Below are positions 11,889 to 22,475 of a DNA stretch of 64,000 nt, piece by piece; position 1 is the stretch's first letter, and the number at the start of each line of letters is the position of its first letter. The stretch is from Rhizophagus irregularis (lineage: Eukaryota; Glomeromycota; Glomeromycetes; Glomerales; Glomeraceae), in assembly GCF_026210795.1 (NCBI RefSeq), contig NC_089448.1:1240001-1304000 (forward strand), read 5' to 3'. The translations under genes and the position numbers were made by a program. The notes beneath the pieces were generated by a model. That model was given only the letters and a program-made list of their open reading frames with translations. It did not search any database and was not told where the DNA came from.

Positions 11889-14800
11889 ATGGAACCTGAA
11901 TTTAATAAATTAAATATCTCAGACGAAGATACTGTTACAATAGACACCAAAAATTGTTTGTATTGTAATATACCTTTTACTGAAGAATTATGGTGTAAAG
12001 AATGTATTAATTCTTTAGAAAAATTAGCAGAAAATAGTGATAAAGAAGCAATGTTTAATTTGGCCAACTGTTATAAGAATGAAAAAACAACAGAAAAGAA
12101 TTTAGAAAAAGCCTTTCATTGGTGTCAAAAAGCAGCAGAAAAAGGTCATATTGATGCAATGTTTAATCTAGCCAATCAATATTATAATGGAGAAGGAACA
12201 GAAAAGAATTTAGAAAAAACCTTTCATTTGTATCAAAAAGCAGCAGAAAAAGATCATATTGATGCAATGTATGGTTTAGCTTACCACTATTATAATGGAG
12301 AAGGGGCAGAAAAGAATTTAGAAAAAGCCTTTTATTGGTATCAAAAAGCAGCAGAAAAGGATCATACTAATGCAATATATAGCTTAGGCATATGTTATAG
12401 AAATGGAGAAGGGACAGAAAAGAATTTAGAAAAAAGATTTTATTGGTATCAAAAAGCAGCAGAAAAGGATCATACTAATGCAATATATAGCTTAGGCATA
12501 TGTTATAGAAATGGAGAAGGGACAGAAAAGAATTTAGAAAAAAGATTTTATTGGTATCAAAAAGCAGCAGAAAAGGATCATATTAATGCAATGCATAGCT
12601 TAGGCAAATGTTATAAAAATGGGAAGGAACAGAAAAGAATTTAGAAAAAGCCTTTCATTGGTGTCAAAAAGCAGCAGAAAAAGATCATATTGATGCAATG
12701 AATAATCTAGCCAATCAATATTATAATGGAGAAGGAATAGAAAAGAATTTAGAAAAAGCCTTTTATTGGTATCAAAAAGCAGCAGAAAATGGTCATACTG
12801 ATGCAATGAATAATTTGGCTATATATTATGAAAATGGAGAAGGAATAGAAAAGAATTTAGAAAAAGCCTTTCATTGGTGTAAAAAAGCAGCAGAAAAGGA
12901 TCATATTGATGCAATGTATGATTTAGCAGTATATTATAGAAATGGAGAAGGAATAGAAAAGAATTTAGAAAAAGCCTTTCATTGGTGTAAAAAAGCAGCA
13001 GAAAAAGGTCATATTGATGCAATGTTTAATCTAGCCAATCAATATTATAATGGAGAAGGAATAGAAAAGAATTTAGAAAAAGCCTTTCATTGGTGTCAAA
13101 AAGCAGCAGAAAAGGATCATATTGATGCAATGTATAATTTAGCAGTATATTATAGAAATAGAGAAGGAATGGAAATGAATTTAGAAAAAGCCTTTCATTG
13201 GTGTCAAAAAGCAGCAGAAAAGGATCATATTAATGCAATGTATAATTTAGTTGTATATTATAGAAATGGAGAAGGAACAAAAAAGAATTTAGAAAAAGCC
13301 TTTGATTGGTGTCAAAAAGCAGCAGAAAAGGATCATATTGATGCAATGTTTAATTTAGCCAATAGATATTATAATGGAGAAGGAACAGAAAAGAATTTAG
13401 AAAAAGCTTTTTATTGGTGTAAAAAAGCAGCAGAAAAAGATCATATTAATGCAATGTATGGTTTAGCTTATCACTATTATAATGGAGAAGGAACAGAAAA
13501 GAATTTAGAAAAAGCATTTCATTGGTATCAAAAAGCAGCAGAAAAAAATCATATTAATGCAATGTATAGTTTAGCTGCATGTTATAGAAATGGAGAAGGA
13601 ACAGAAAGGAATTTAGAAAGGGCCTTTTATTGGCATCAAATAGTAATAGAAAGTAACAAAACAAATTCTAAAAATAATGTTGAATTTTGTAGAGAATGCA
13701 AGCTACCAAACACTGATTACCAATGGTGCCAACAATGTAATACTAAGCGATTTCAACAAGATTTTTCAAAGTGGACTAGTAAAAATAAATTTATTGATAA
13801 ATTTATTCAAGAAGCACAAATAAATGCTAAAAATAGTTATGAAATTTTGGAGTGGATACCTTACAATAATTTATCAAGTATTGATCATTATGCTAAAGGA
13901 GGATTTAGTGAAATTCATAAAGCTATCTGGTCAGATGGGCCTATTTTTAGTTGGAATTTTGACAAACAACAATGGAATAGACAAGCATGTTATGAGGTTA
14001 TTCTCAAAACACTTAATAATTCATCAAGTTTAAATAGTGAATTTCTGGATGAGGTATAGTATTTATATTTAATAGCCAATTTTATTTCCTTGTGCAAAAG
14101 TTTAATAATTTTTTTGTTATTTACATAGTGGAAATATCATTATAATTGTCAGAAAAAGTCATTTTCGAAATTTATTCAATTTTTTGGAATTACCCAAGAT
14201 CCAAATAATTTAAATTATATAATAGTAATAAGTTATGCAAAAAAAGGAAGTTTGAGAAAATGTTTATCTGATATAATTAAATTCAATTGGCAAGAAAAGT
14301 TACAATTATTGAAAAAAATAATATTAGGACTTAAAGTAATCCATGAATCAAATTTAACTCATGGTGATTTTCATGATGGTAACATTTTAATATCAGATAA
14401 TTATAATGAGTCATTTATTATTGATTTAGGATTATGCAAACCTATAAGTGATTTACAAGATTCTGGTAATAAAGTTAATGAAATTTATGGAGTTTTACCT
14501 TACATGGCGCCTGAAATATTAAGAAAAAAACCCTATACTCCAGCAAGTGATATTTATAGCTTTTCGATGATAATGTGGGAATTTACATCAGGTATTCCTC
14601 CATTCAACCATGAAGCACATGATCATCATTTTATTTTGAGTGTTTATGAAGGAAAACGTCCTAAAATTATGAAAAATACTCCAAAATGTTATGTAGATTT
14701 AATGATAAAATGTTGGGATTCAAATCCTTCCAATAGACCAACCATAATAATGCTTGAAAATATTATATCTGCATGGATTAGATGTACTAATGAATATTAT

Positions 14801-15028
14801 GAAATAAACAGGGATGGAAATTATAAATATTTAGTACCCAATATTGATAATCAATTAAAAAATGATATGGAAGAATTCGTAGAAGCAAACAAATTTTCAG
14901 TGCAAAAACAGACAAATACTTCTACTATCCAATATCATTCACAAGCATATTATACAAGTCGCAAACTTACTGAAATTTTAGTTCAAGAAGAGTCTCAGGG
15001 TTTTGATTGCATGATTGTGGATTATTAA
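11889..15028 (+). CDS. Sel1-repeat protein kinase, two exons, one frameshift
   Basis: Exon 1 (11889-14053) starts with a C-x2-C...C-x2-C patch (CLYCNIPF, WCKEC). Fifteen 36-residue Sel1/TPR-like repeats follow (pattern AM-x2-LA-x2-YYNGEGTEKNLEKAF-W-QKAAEKDH), then a second cysteine patch (CRECKLP, WCQQC) and the kinase N-lobe (AKGGFSEIHKAIW; VILKTL with the ATP-binding Lys). A 75-bp intron (14054-14128, GTATAG...CATAG) splits the codons cleanly. Exon 2 has the catalytic loop HGDFHDGNIL (HRD read as HGD), DLG in place of DFG, MAPEIL and SDIYSFSMIMWE. A 1-bp deletion near 12620 in repeat 6 (AATGGGAAGG for AATGGAGAAGG) breaks exon 1. Without it the protein would be about 1,020 aa. Sel1-kinase families are expanded in Rhizophagus. 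Substrate unknown; the DLG and HGD changes leave activity uncertain. Confidence 0.82.
12048..13666 (+). repeat. 108-bp coding tandem repeat (Sel1 array), 15 units
   Basis: Fifteen head-to-tail 108-bp units encode the Sel1 repeats. Several are nearly identical at the DNA level, including synonymous positions. Units 4 and 5 (about 12373-12588) look like a very recent duplication. The block GAATTTAGAAAAAGCCTTT recurs in most units. This is a typical substrate for unequal crossing-over. Confidence 0.9.
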
Positions 15029-15555
15029 TTCTATTAAATATTCATTATTTGTTGGTTTATTTATCAATTATCACTGTATATAGAAAGAATTATAATTAGT
15101 ATCATCAAAAGTATATCATTAGGTATTTCTGCATTTTTCAAAGAAAAGAAGGATAGAGAAAATGAAAATCAGAAAGTAGAAATTGCATGGATAATTTATT
15201 ATTATTAAATTCTTGATCAATTTGCCTTATATAATTATAATTAAAGAAATAAAGATTAAAGATTAATGGCTCAATTAAAATTTTACAAAAATTTAAAGAA
15301 TCCATTGGAAAGTTGGATGAATAAAGAATAATCACGTGTTATAAAAACTTAAAAACAAAAAATAAAAATAAAAATTCAATTCGTTAATCATTTACCATAA
15401 CTGCCTCATGTCAGTTCAGTTTCAAATTGCTATCAGTAATAGGGTGAAATATTCGGTGATTATTATATTTAATGATTGACAAGTATTGCTAGTGTTGCTG
15501 ATATCTGTTATATCAAATAAAATATAATAAAAAGTTGATAATGACCACAGTTGTA
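15029..15555. other. AT-rich intergenic stretch, no gene seen
   Basis: This is the 3' flank of the Sel1-kinase. I see no coding frame with recognisable content and no transposon end. Confidence 0.5.
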
Positions 15556-15559
15556 GAAG

Positions 15560-16190
15560 TCATGACCTCGTCATCATCAAAATCTTATAGAGGCAATAAT
15601 GGATCACTATTATTACCTATACCACATGAGCAATATAACGTTCCTTTTTTATCAGTTCTTTCGCACAAGTCTGATAGATAATATCATACCAAACGTTTAA
15701 AATGATCAATCTAGGTGGTTTTTCTGTTAAAATAGAAATATCACATTCTTCACACGGCTCATAACCTGTGATAGCTTTGTTAGATTTAATCAACGAAAAA
15801 CCTGGCTTTTCGAGAATATCCTCTGGGAGTTATTTCAATAGTATATTGTTTTTAGGCCCCCTGTTACATGTTAATTACACATTGTAAATATTACTGCTTT
15901 GAGTAAAGGTGATTTATGATATCTCCATATTGATATCCTCAGCAGTAATCAGGTATTTGACTTCCGTGTTAACTGATGGTAACGTTTTCTGAAAAAAAAT
16001 AGCTACCCTATCAAAGATTTTTGGAATGCATACCCGAAGACATTACTTCATAGCATCTTTTTTCTGTCTAGGAAGTTCAATCTTTTTCGAATGAATATGA
16101 GAAAAGGGGACAATTACACACTGCATTTCGTCGTTGCGTTAATCCTCCTTGCAATTCAGGCATTCACATCCCATCATGTGAATATTGATT
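15560..16190 (-). pseudogene. Relic of a cysteine-rich (RING-like) fungal protein
   Basis: Minus-strand translation in shifting frames gives ordered, protein-like pieces: HMMGCECLNC; IELPRQKKDAMK; CIPKIFDRVAIFFQKTLPS; VNTEVKYLITAEDINMEIS; ILEKPGFSLIKSNKAITGY; EPCEECDISILTEKPPRL; and CSCGIGNNSDPLLPL. The last two form a C-x2-C ... C-x-C pattern such as a degenerate RING/zinc ribbon might have. Stops and frame changes interrupt it. It lies directly downstream of the Crinkler-like piece on the same strand, so they may be parts of one dead gene. I recognise the style as a Rhizophagus family but cannot name a function. Confidence 0.45.
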
Positions 16191-16230
16191 GCCAAAAAAT
16201 ATCTATATTTGAATAATGTTTTATTAATAT

Positions 16231-16647
16231 CTATATGATAGAAACAGGTTGTCTTGAATAACGCGGATGTGTTTTTTGGGTGGGTTTAAGCAGGTGATTT
16301 TTGTTTGAGAGGTAAAATATTGGGTGACACTTACCAGTAGTAGCAGAAAATTGCACGATGATGTGGATATTATTGTTATTGTCATCATCCTCATCTTTCT
16401 TATCTGTAACTGGAAAATATTTCTCTAAGTTGAAGCTAGATATCATCATCTTGCCTTTAAAGTCATTTTTAATTTCTTCTTCAATAACATATTCAAGCTT
16501 GTCTCTAACTATATCGTCAGGAGCAATGTTGACCTTCCAAAGGTTCAAAGTGTCATAATCAGATTTTATTATTTGTTTTTTCTTATCATAAATAAGAGAC
16601 TTGAGTTGTCAATTCTGACAATTTAACAACACTTTTACTTTGGACAT
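16231..16647 (-). pseudogene. Crinkler (CRN)-like N-terminal domain, with an early stop
   Basis: From an ATG at 16647 the frame is stopped by TGA after about 12 codons, then stays open for 105 codons. It contains LNLWKVNIAPDD, a run ending FNLEKYFP, and IHIIVQFSATTG. That is the LWKV ... L-x-x-YFP ... IHVIVQ series of the ubiquitin-like header domain of Crinkler effector-type proteins, which occur in oomycetes and in large numbers in Rhizophagus. A GTAAGTGT donor follows SATTG, so the real exon may end there (near 16332). Family knowledge places such headers in front of variable C-terminal domains; here only eroded sequence follows. The role in the fungus is not known. Confidence 0.55.
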
Positions 16648-16757
16648 AATTCTGTATATGTAATAAATGAATTTTTAGAAAAAAAAAATTTTTAGAGAAG
16701 TAGGATTTTGAAATTTTAGAGAAAGTAGTTTGAGACTTGAGAAAGTGAGGGTATATA

Positions 16758-17652
16758 CAGTTCGCGAAAAAAATAATCGGAATTTAATCAGAATTACAAA
16801 AAGTGTAAAAACTAGTGATTAGAATTTCTTCAAATCTTGCAAATTTGTTGTCAAATATATAAACCTTATGTATACTAAATTTCAACCTTCTATCTTGCTT
16901 GGTTATCTCTCAATCGATTTTTTAATTTAATAAAAAAAAATCGTCAAAAATTTAAACTGTAAAGAATATATAAATTTCATAAAGCATTCAAAATTGCAGT
17001 TTATTAAAACTTGATTTGAGTTTATACCATGTTAATTTCATTAAAAAAAAATTAGACACTATTATTCATTAGTTGTTGAGCAAATTGATTCATCAATTTC
17101 ATCATGATGATCGTAATCTGACCTTTACCCTTAATTTTCATTAAAAGAACTAAAATTCAAAATTAAACATAAAATAAAATAAATATAATAGTTATTATAA
17201 ATATATTTAATGTTTAGATTAATAATTTTCAAAATATACAAATAAAATTATTAATCCAAATATTCTAATGTGGTTAAATTTATCTAAATTTTACTGATTT
17301 TTGAGGATTTTTGAGTCAATTTTAATTTTAATTTACTGAAACTAACTGATTAAAATAGCAACAAATTTTTTTAGTAAATTAATTATGGATATGCTAATAT
17401 GCTTTTATGTTTATAATTTTTTATTATGGATATACAGGCATATTGTTAATTTCTGAGCACAATATTAAAATCTTTATGAAATTTTCATTTCTTAAATTTT
17501 TAAATGATTTTTTTTTCAAATTAAAAAATTGATTGAGAGACAACTAAGTAAGACAAAGGGCTGAGACTTAATATACACAATGTTTGCACATTTAACAACG
17601 GTTTTTTATTTTTTGCTCCTTTTGTAATTCTGATTACTTTTTTTGTGAACTA
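16758..17652. mobile_element. Tc1/mariner-type non-coding element, long inverted ends
   Basis: The left end reads CAGTTCGCGAAAAAAATAATC and the reverse complement of the right end TAGTTCACAAAAAAAGTAATC, in part. Similarity continues inward for about 160 bp (CAGAATTACAAAA, TGTATA(C/T)TAA, GTTGTCTCTCAATC(G/A)ATTTTTTAATTT). TA flanks both sides. No transposase frame is left in about 895 bp. The arms are imperfect, so this is an old insertion. Confidence 0.65.
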
Positions 17653-17665
17653 TAGATACTGTATA

Positions 17666-17860
17666 CAGTCAAAGCTCGCTATAGTGAATCTCGTTATAGT
17701 GAACATTAAGTAAAATCGCGTTATAGTGACCTATTGATTTTTTTCTTTATGATTAATTTCTCTCGATACAGTGAATTTTCTTAATAAATCTCGTTATAGT
17801 GAAAAAAGGGGAAAAAATTATATAGTGGAACGGAAAGTTCACTATGACGAGCTTTGACTG
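17666..17860. mobile_element. Pogo/Tigger-like MITE, TA-flanked
   Basis: The ends are near-perfect inverted repeats: left CAGTCAAAGCTCGCTATAG and right reverse complement CAGTCAAAGCTCGTCATAG, followed by TGAA. TA (within TATA) flanks both sides. The interior repeats CTCGTTATAGTGA, so it is built from several copies of the terminal word. CAGTCAAA-CTCG-TATA ends are typical of pogo/Tigger elements. It lies only 13 bp from the preceding element. Confidence 0.82.
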
Positions 17861-20384
17861 TATACACTTGTTACACTTGTAAAAACTGAATACATCATGA
17901 GTACTGGCCATCAAATAAAATCATATGATTGAATTCGTCGACTACTGCGCCCAGAAACTGATTGCATCATCGTATCACTTGATCAGATCTGTGACCTCTA
18001 TAAAAGTATAAAACTACTTATTTCCCAATCCTGCAAACAAATCCTTTTCTTTCATCACTTGTAATTAACTTGTAATTGCAATACAAATGATTGTAAAAAA
18101 TGTTTATTGTCAGTACACCAATTACTCTTTTTTTTGTGCTTTAAACATGAAGTAGTTCCTTCTACGTTACCATTGGAATAATAATTCTATTTTTGACTTA
18201 TCTTTAAGGAAATTAGTATACATGGCAACATAAAAGCCAAAAACCTTAGATTATGAAATGAGGAGAGTCAGTTGGAGAGTAGTAATTTCTCTGATGATTT
18301 ATTGATTGATGAAAATGAATAAAAATCGTCATACAAAAGGTTGGCAACTTTCAAGGAAACAACATTTGAGTTATCATTAGGGCTCCTGCTGCCACCGATG
18401 AGTCATAACAAATTTAGTCAATATGATATAGCTTTTTGTTTTTCTCTGCAATATAATCATATAATTCCAAATACTTGCCTATGCTTTTTTTCCTGCTTCT
18501 TAACGTCAGAGCCATTCAAGAAAATACTCACGTTATCATAGATCAACATGTTGCCACCGGTAAGTTAGTTATAATAAATTTGGCTAGTGCAATTTGATTT
18601 TTACAGTGATAACTTATACTAAAAGTTCATTTCTATGTTCTGGCACAGGATTCTCAGATCTTGTTCATGTATTCATGGATAATTTTAATACAAGGAGTAT
18701 TCCATCTGCTGTGAATGTAACGAACCACTGCGCGTTACCTATGAACAATAATTGTATCACTTTGATTATGGTCTACTCTTTAAAAAATTAAGGGTACCTA
18801 TAATTCAGGATTTCAGGTAATATCCTGGTTCAAACTCTCATCAGATGAACAATTAATATACAATGTCAAAGCATTTGACCAAAATTTTATGGGCAGAGAA
18901 AAGGGAGTTGATAGTTCTCACACTTAAAATGACTGAAGCATTATATACAAAAAGTTCCAGCACATTAGTTCTAGGTAATTGCCGGGGAAAACATAAATTC
19001 TTTGTTATGCATTTAATTAGAACATATTTTTAAAAATTTCTTCATGATTCATTGATTACTTAAAGTTTTTATTTTAGTATTGTATGTCTAGATATTCAAC
19101 CATTTTAAAAACAATATTAATCTTGTATAACAATTGGTCATGTTCTTATGCAATGTAAAAACAATAAAGTTTGCTTAGATTCAAGCTTTATCTTTAACCA
19201 ATTGTTCGCACAAATGTAGTGATGGTAATGTAATGTGAAGGTGTAACCGTGCTTCGGAAAAATAAAAATTTCCATATGATTTTAAGTTCTTCATGTGTAT
19301 AGTAATTCTAATGCTCACAAACCTGAGATTCACGATCCAAAAGTTCTGAAATATTATAGTTGAAGTTTGAAATTATGATTGAATGAATCAATAATGTAAC
19401 ATATACCATATAAGAATACTTAATTAGCTACTTACAAATACTAAATAAAGTATAATAATAAATTTTTATGATTTTCGTTTATCTGCTATAATTTACTTAT
19501 TAAATATTTGACATTACGATGTATAAGTAATATCATAGTTTATATTGAAATTATTGTGATAGTTTGCAATCTCTATTTTCTTTTCTGAATTTATATTTAA
19601 GAGCGTTCTCAAGCACCTCAATTGATAGACTTATGAACGAACTGATTGGCCAAAAAAATATAATAGAGTTACCATTTCGATGAAAAAACAAATGAGTTGC
19701 AAACCACCTTTTTTCTTCAATGATCTACAATTGATAGAGCATGCTCAAGCCGTTCACGATTTTACATATTTTTTATAACACTTTTCATTATTGTACCTCA
19801 CATTCTGCTCTTTAATAATGAATTCTCAGCATAATTCCCTTCAACGTAAAAAAATTATTGTTTTACTTTTAATACAAGAAGTTTTTAAGTTTTTAAAAAG
19901 AAAAATAGCGTTTTCAATGCAAATACACACCTTTTAACTTTTACTCAAGCTACATCAAATGCAGCTTTTCCATATTTACTCATTTGAACTTGAGAGCTTC
20001 TCAGCAAAAAAGACCTATTTTTTATTTTTATTTTTAATAACAAGTGGACGAAGTTACAGTAAAATTTACAGAGAGACTTATAAAAAGTGTTGTAAATTGA
20101 GTAAAACTGTAAACCAGACCGCTTAAACTAGACAATGTCACTTTGGTGTCCAAAATAATAAAAATGGCAGTACATCCTTAAGGGAGTTCCTACCCGAACC
20201 AAAAAAAAAACAGGAAACGGGCAAAGAAAATTTGAGGAAAAAAAATATACATAATTCTGAAATATAAACTAATACAATGAAAAAACCCAGTGAAGAAATA
20301 TTATACTAGGTTACGTAACGCCCCTAAAATTTCATACATAATTTTATATATATCAACTTGAATCTTTAATTATAAAAATACTAA
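17861..20384. other. Intergenic stretch, no gene supported
   Basis: Short frames at 18341-18541 and 18594-18791 have fairly normal composition but carry no motif I know and do not join. A segment at about 19365-19520 is repeated in direct orientation beyond the BTB gene (22305-22475). The remainder is AT-rich without visible structure. Confidence 0.4.
19365..19520 (+). repeat. Direct repeat flanking BTB-TLDc copy 1, left
   Basis: It shares the series TGAAATTATGATT..AATGAATCAAT, ATATA, CTTGCAAAT/CTTACAAAT, ACTAAATAA, AATAATAA, AAATTTTTATGATTTT(C/T), TTTATCT, TTTATT and TTGACATTA with 22305-22475 in the same order and orientation, with many differences. Confidence 0.45.
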
Positions 20385-21897
20385 TCATTCTTTCATAATT
20401 TGAAATATTTCATATTCTTCTACGGAAAAATAATTATTAGTTTCTCTAATTAAATTAGCATAAGTTCTAATATGAGAAGAACAATAACTCTCATCATAAC
20501 CATTGTTTCCATACAAAATAAGGTCATAGCCAAATGATGGACCGTAATCAGTGTGATTATATGTGGCAAATTTTTCATTTTTTACGTGACTTAAAACATA
20601 ATCTTCAATATTTTCTTTATTCTTAAAAGAGAATATAAAACTACCTTTAGTAGTGACATAGCCACTTTCAGAATTCCATGTGAGCGGATTATAACCTCCA
20701 AGAATTTCATTACTGTCTTTCACTTTGATAATTGTTATAGTATAAGGTTTATTATCACAGATCTCATGAAATTTATGAGATGAAAATCCATCACGAGATC
20801 CACGAAGAATTAATTTAAATTCGTACAAATTTTTTACTTTATCGGTAGTTTTTAATTTATCAATCCATTTCGAGATTAATTCAACATGTTGGAATGTAAT
20901 AATTCTTGAATCAATACTTTCTGGGCTAATTTCTTTTGATATCGTCTTTGATTCCGGTTTGTTACTTGGTTGAATTATAAAATCTCTAATTAATTTATCT
21001 CGTAATTCTTTGGGTATGATCTTTTTATATGGATACACTTTATCTGCAAATTCACTTGGAGTCAAATTGTAGAATTTAATTAAAGGGATAATTTGTTGTA
21101 AAGTATTCTTTAAAGTATTAAAATCATCTTTTGAATAACTTGAGAGATCCAAGGAAAGGTCAGGATTTTGAGCAATACCCCATTTAAGTACATGTTCCCA
21201 AACTTGAATATCACTCATTTGAAAATTATCATGCTGAATAAGAGAAATCAAACAATTTTCTGAAATAGAAATGAAATCGATTGAATTAAAAATTTTTTCT
21301 GGTTCTTTAGACATCAATTCAGTACAAAAATTTTGTAATTTCGAAAAAGAATTATTCTCAAAACTTGTTTCATATATCAAGTTAAAATTTTGTTCCATCC
21401 AATCCTTTTTAGTTTCAATCAAAAATAATTGTAGGTGAGTAATTAATTCTTGAAGATTAAGTTCACTGGAAGCAATCAATATTTTAATAATATCCGAAGT
21501 ATCGTATTCCTCTAAAGAAAGCCTTCCTCCATAGATGTATCTAAAATGAAAATATTTGAATTTTCCGTAAACATATAAATATTTTTTTTTTTTTTTTTTG
21601 AAGTCGACATAATTTATTATTTTAATTCTCTTACCTCAATATCATTTGGAAGATTTCAGGTAAAATATTTGGTAATTTAATATGTGTCATAGCTCCATCA
21701 TCCCTCTTTTCATTAACGTTAGTTGATAAAATTCTTCGCAAATAAGAAGAACGATAATTTAAAATTACCATGTGGGCACGGAAAATTTTTACATGAGGGT
21801 CATGACCAACTTCAATAGTAATATCATAAAATTCATTATCTTCTAAAACTTCAAGTAAATTTTGAGATAATTTTGGTAAAAATTTATTATCATACAT
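20385..21897 (-). CDS. BTB-BACK-TLDc protein, copy 1 (472 aa, two exons)
   Basis: Exon 1 is 21897-21635 and exon 2 is 21540-20385. The 94-bp intron runs GTAAGA...TTTTAG and splits an Arg codon between LPEIFQMIL and YIYGG. Residues about 8-110 form a BTB/POZ domain (DNEFYDITIEVG, FRAHMVILNYRSSYLRRIL, LPEIFQMILRYIYGG). Residues about 125-230 are BACK-like (LISLIQHDNFQMSDIQVWEHVLKWG, of which key residues are W and H). The C-terminal 170 residues are TLDc (LILRGSRDGFSSHKFHEICD, ILGGYNPL, FIFSF, GPSFG, FSVEEYEIF). The family probably works as Cullin-3 adaptors, with TLDc linked to oxidative-stress tolerance; no sequence here shows which. The start matches the two paralogues exactly. Confidence 0.9.
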
Positions 21898-22060
21898 TAT
21901 TTTCGAAATTAGAATTTTTCGAGAAAATGAAGTGAAAAAATACGGGTAGAAGTGAAAAAAGTTAACCTGCAATAATATTTATTTTTATGGATTTATTTGG
22001 CAAGATCCGAAGATCTTGAACATATTTCGGCCCGAGAAAAACACCGAAACGCCGGTAACT

Positions 22061-22066
22061 CACGTG
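22061..22066. promoter_or_regulatory. CACGTG site upstream of BTB-TLDc copy 1
   Basis: The palindrome CACGTG lies about 165 bp upstream of the start codon, just after a TTTCGGNCCGA motif. Copy 2 has the same pair (CACGTG at 57395-57400, TTTCGGACCGA at 57357). Copy 3 has TTTCGGGCCGA followed by CACATG. CACGTG is the core site of many fungal bHLH regulators; the function here is inferred. Confidence 0.35.
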
Positions 22067-22304
22067 ACTAATTATCACGAAACTCGTTCTGTCTATTCAT
22101 AAAAACTGGAATAGCCGTTATAAGACTACACAAATTTCGTAAATTGCAATAAGATACAAAAGAGTTATTCAATTATTGTACAGTGTGCCAGTTGGTTTAT
22201 ATTCACAAATTGTAATGTAATGTTGGCTTGTATAAATTTTACTGTGTCTTGTCGATCATGATACTGATACCTATAAATTATCACAATTTAGACACGCGCC
22301 TGAA

Positions 22305-22475
22305 ATTTGAAATTATATTTTAATGAATCAATGATATGATATATACATGAAAAAATAATACTTGCAAATATTGCAAATACCAAATAATAAATAGCTAGAA
22401 TAATAACAAATAAATAAATTTTTTACGATTTTTATTTATCTATTAAATTTATTTATTAATATTGACATTATTATA
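22305..22475 (+). repeat. Direct repeat flanking BTB-TLDc copy 1, right
   Basis: Partner of 19365-19520 in the same orientation. The two bracket the BTB gene and its flanks, about 2.9 kb apart. Divergence is high, and no element type can be assigned. Confidence 0.45.

Noticed and set aside
12600-13022. Minus-strand frames of MHQYDLFLLLF type in the Sel1 array
   Set aside because: They are repeated antisense shadows of the 108-bp coding units.
18341-18791. Two adjacent short frames, possibly exons
   Set aside because: No matching splice sites joining them and no recognisable domain.
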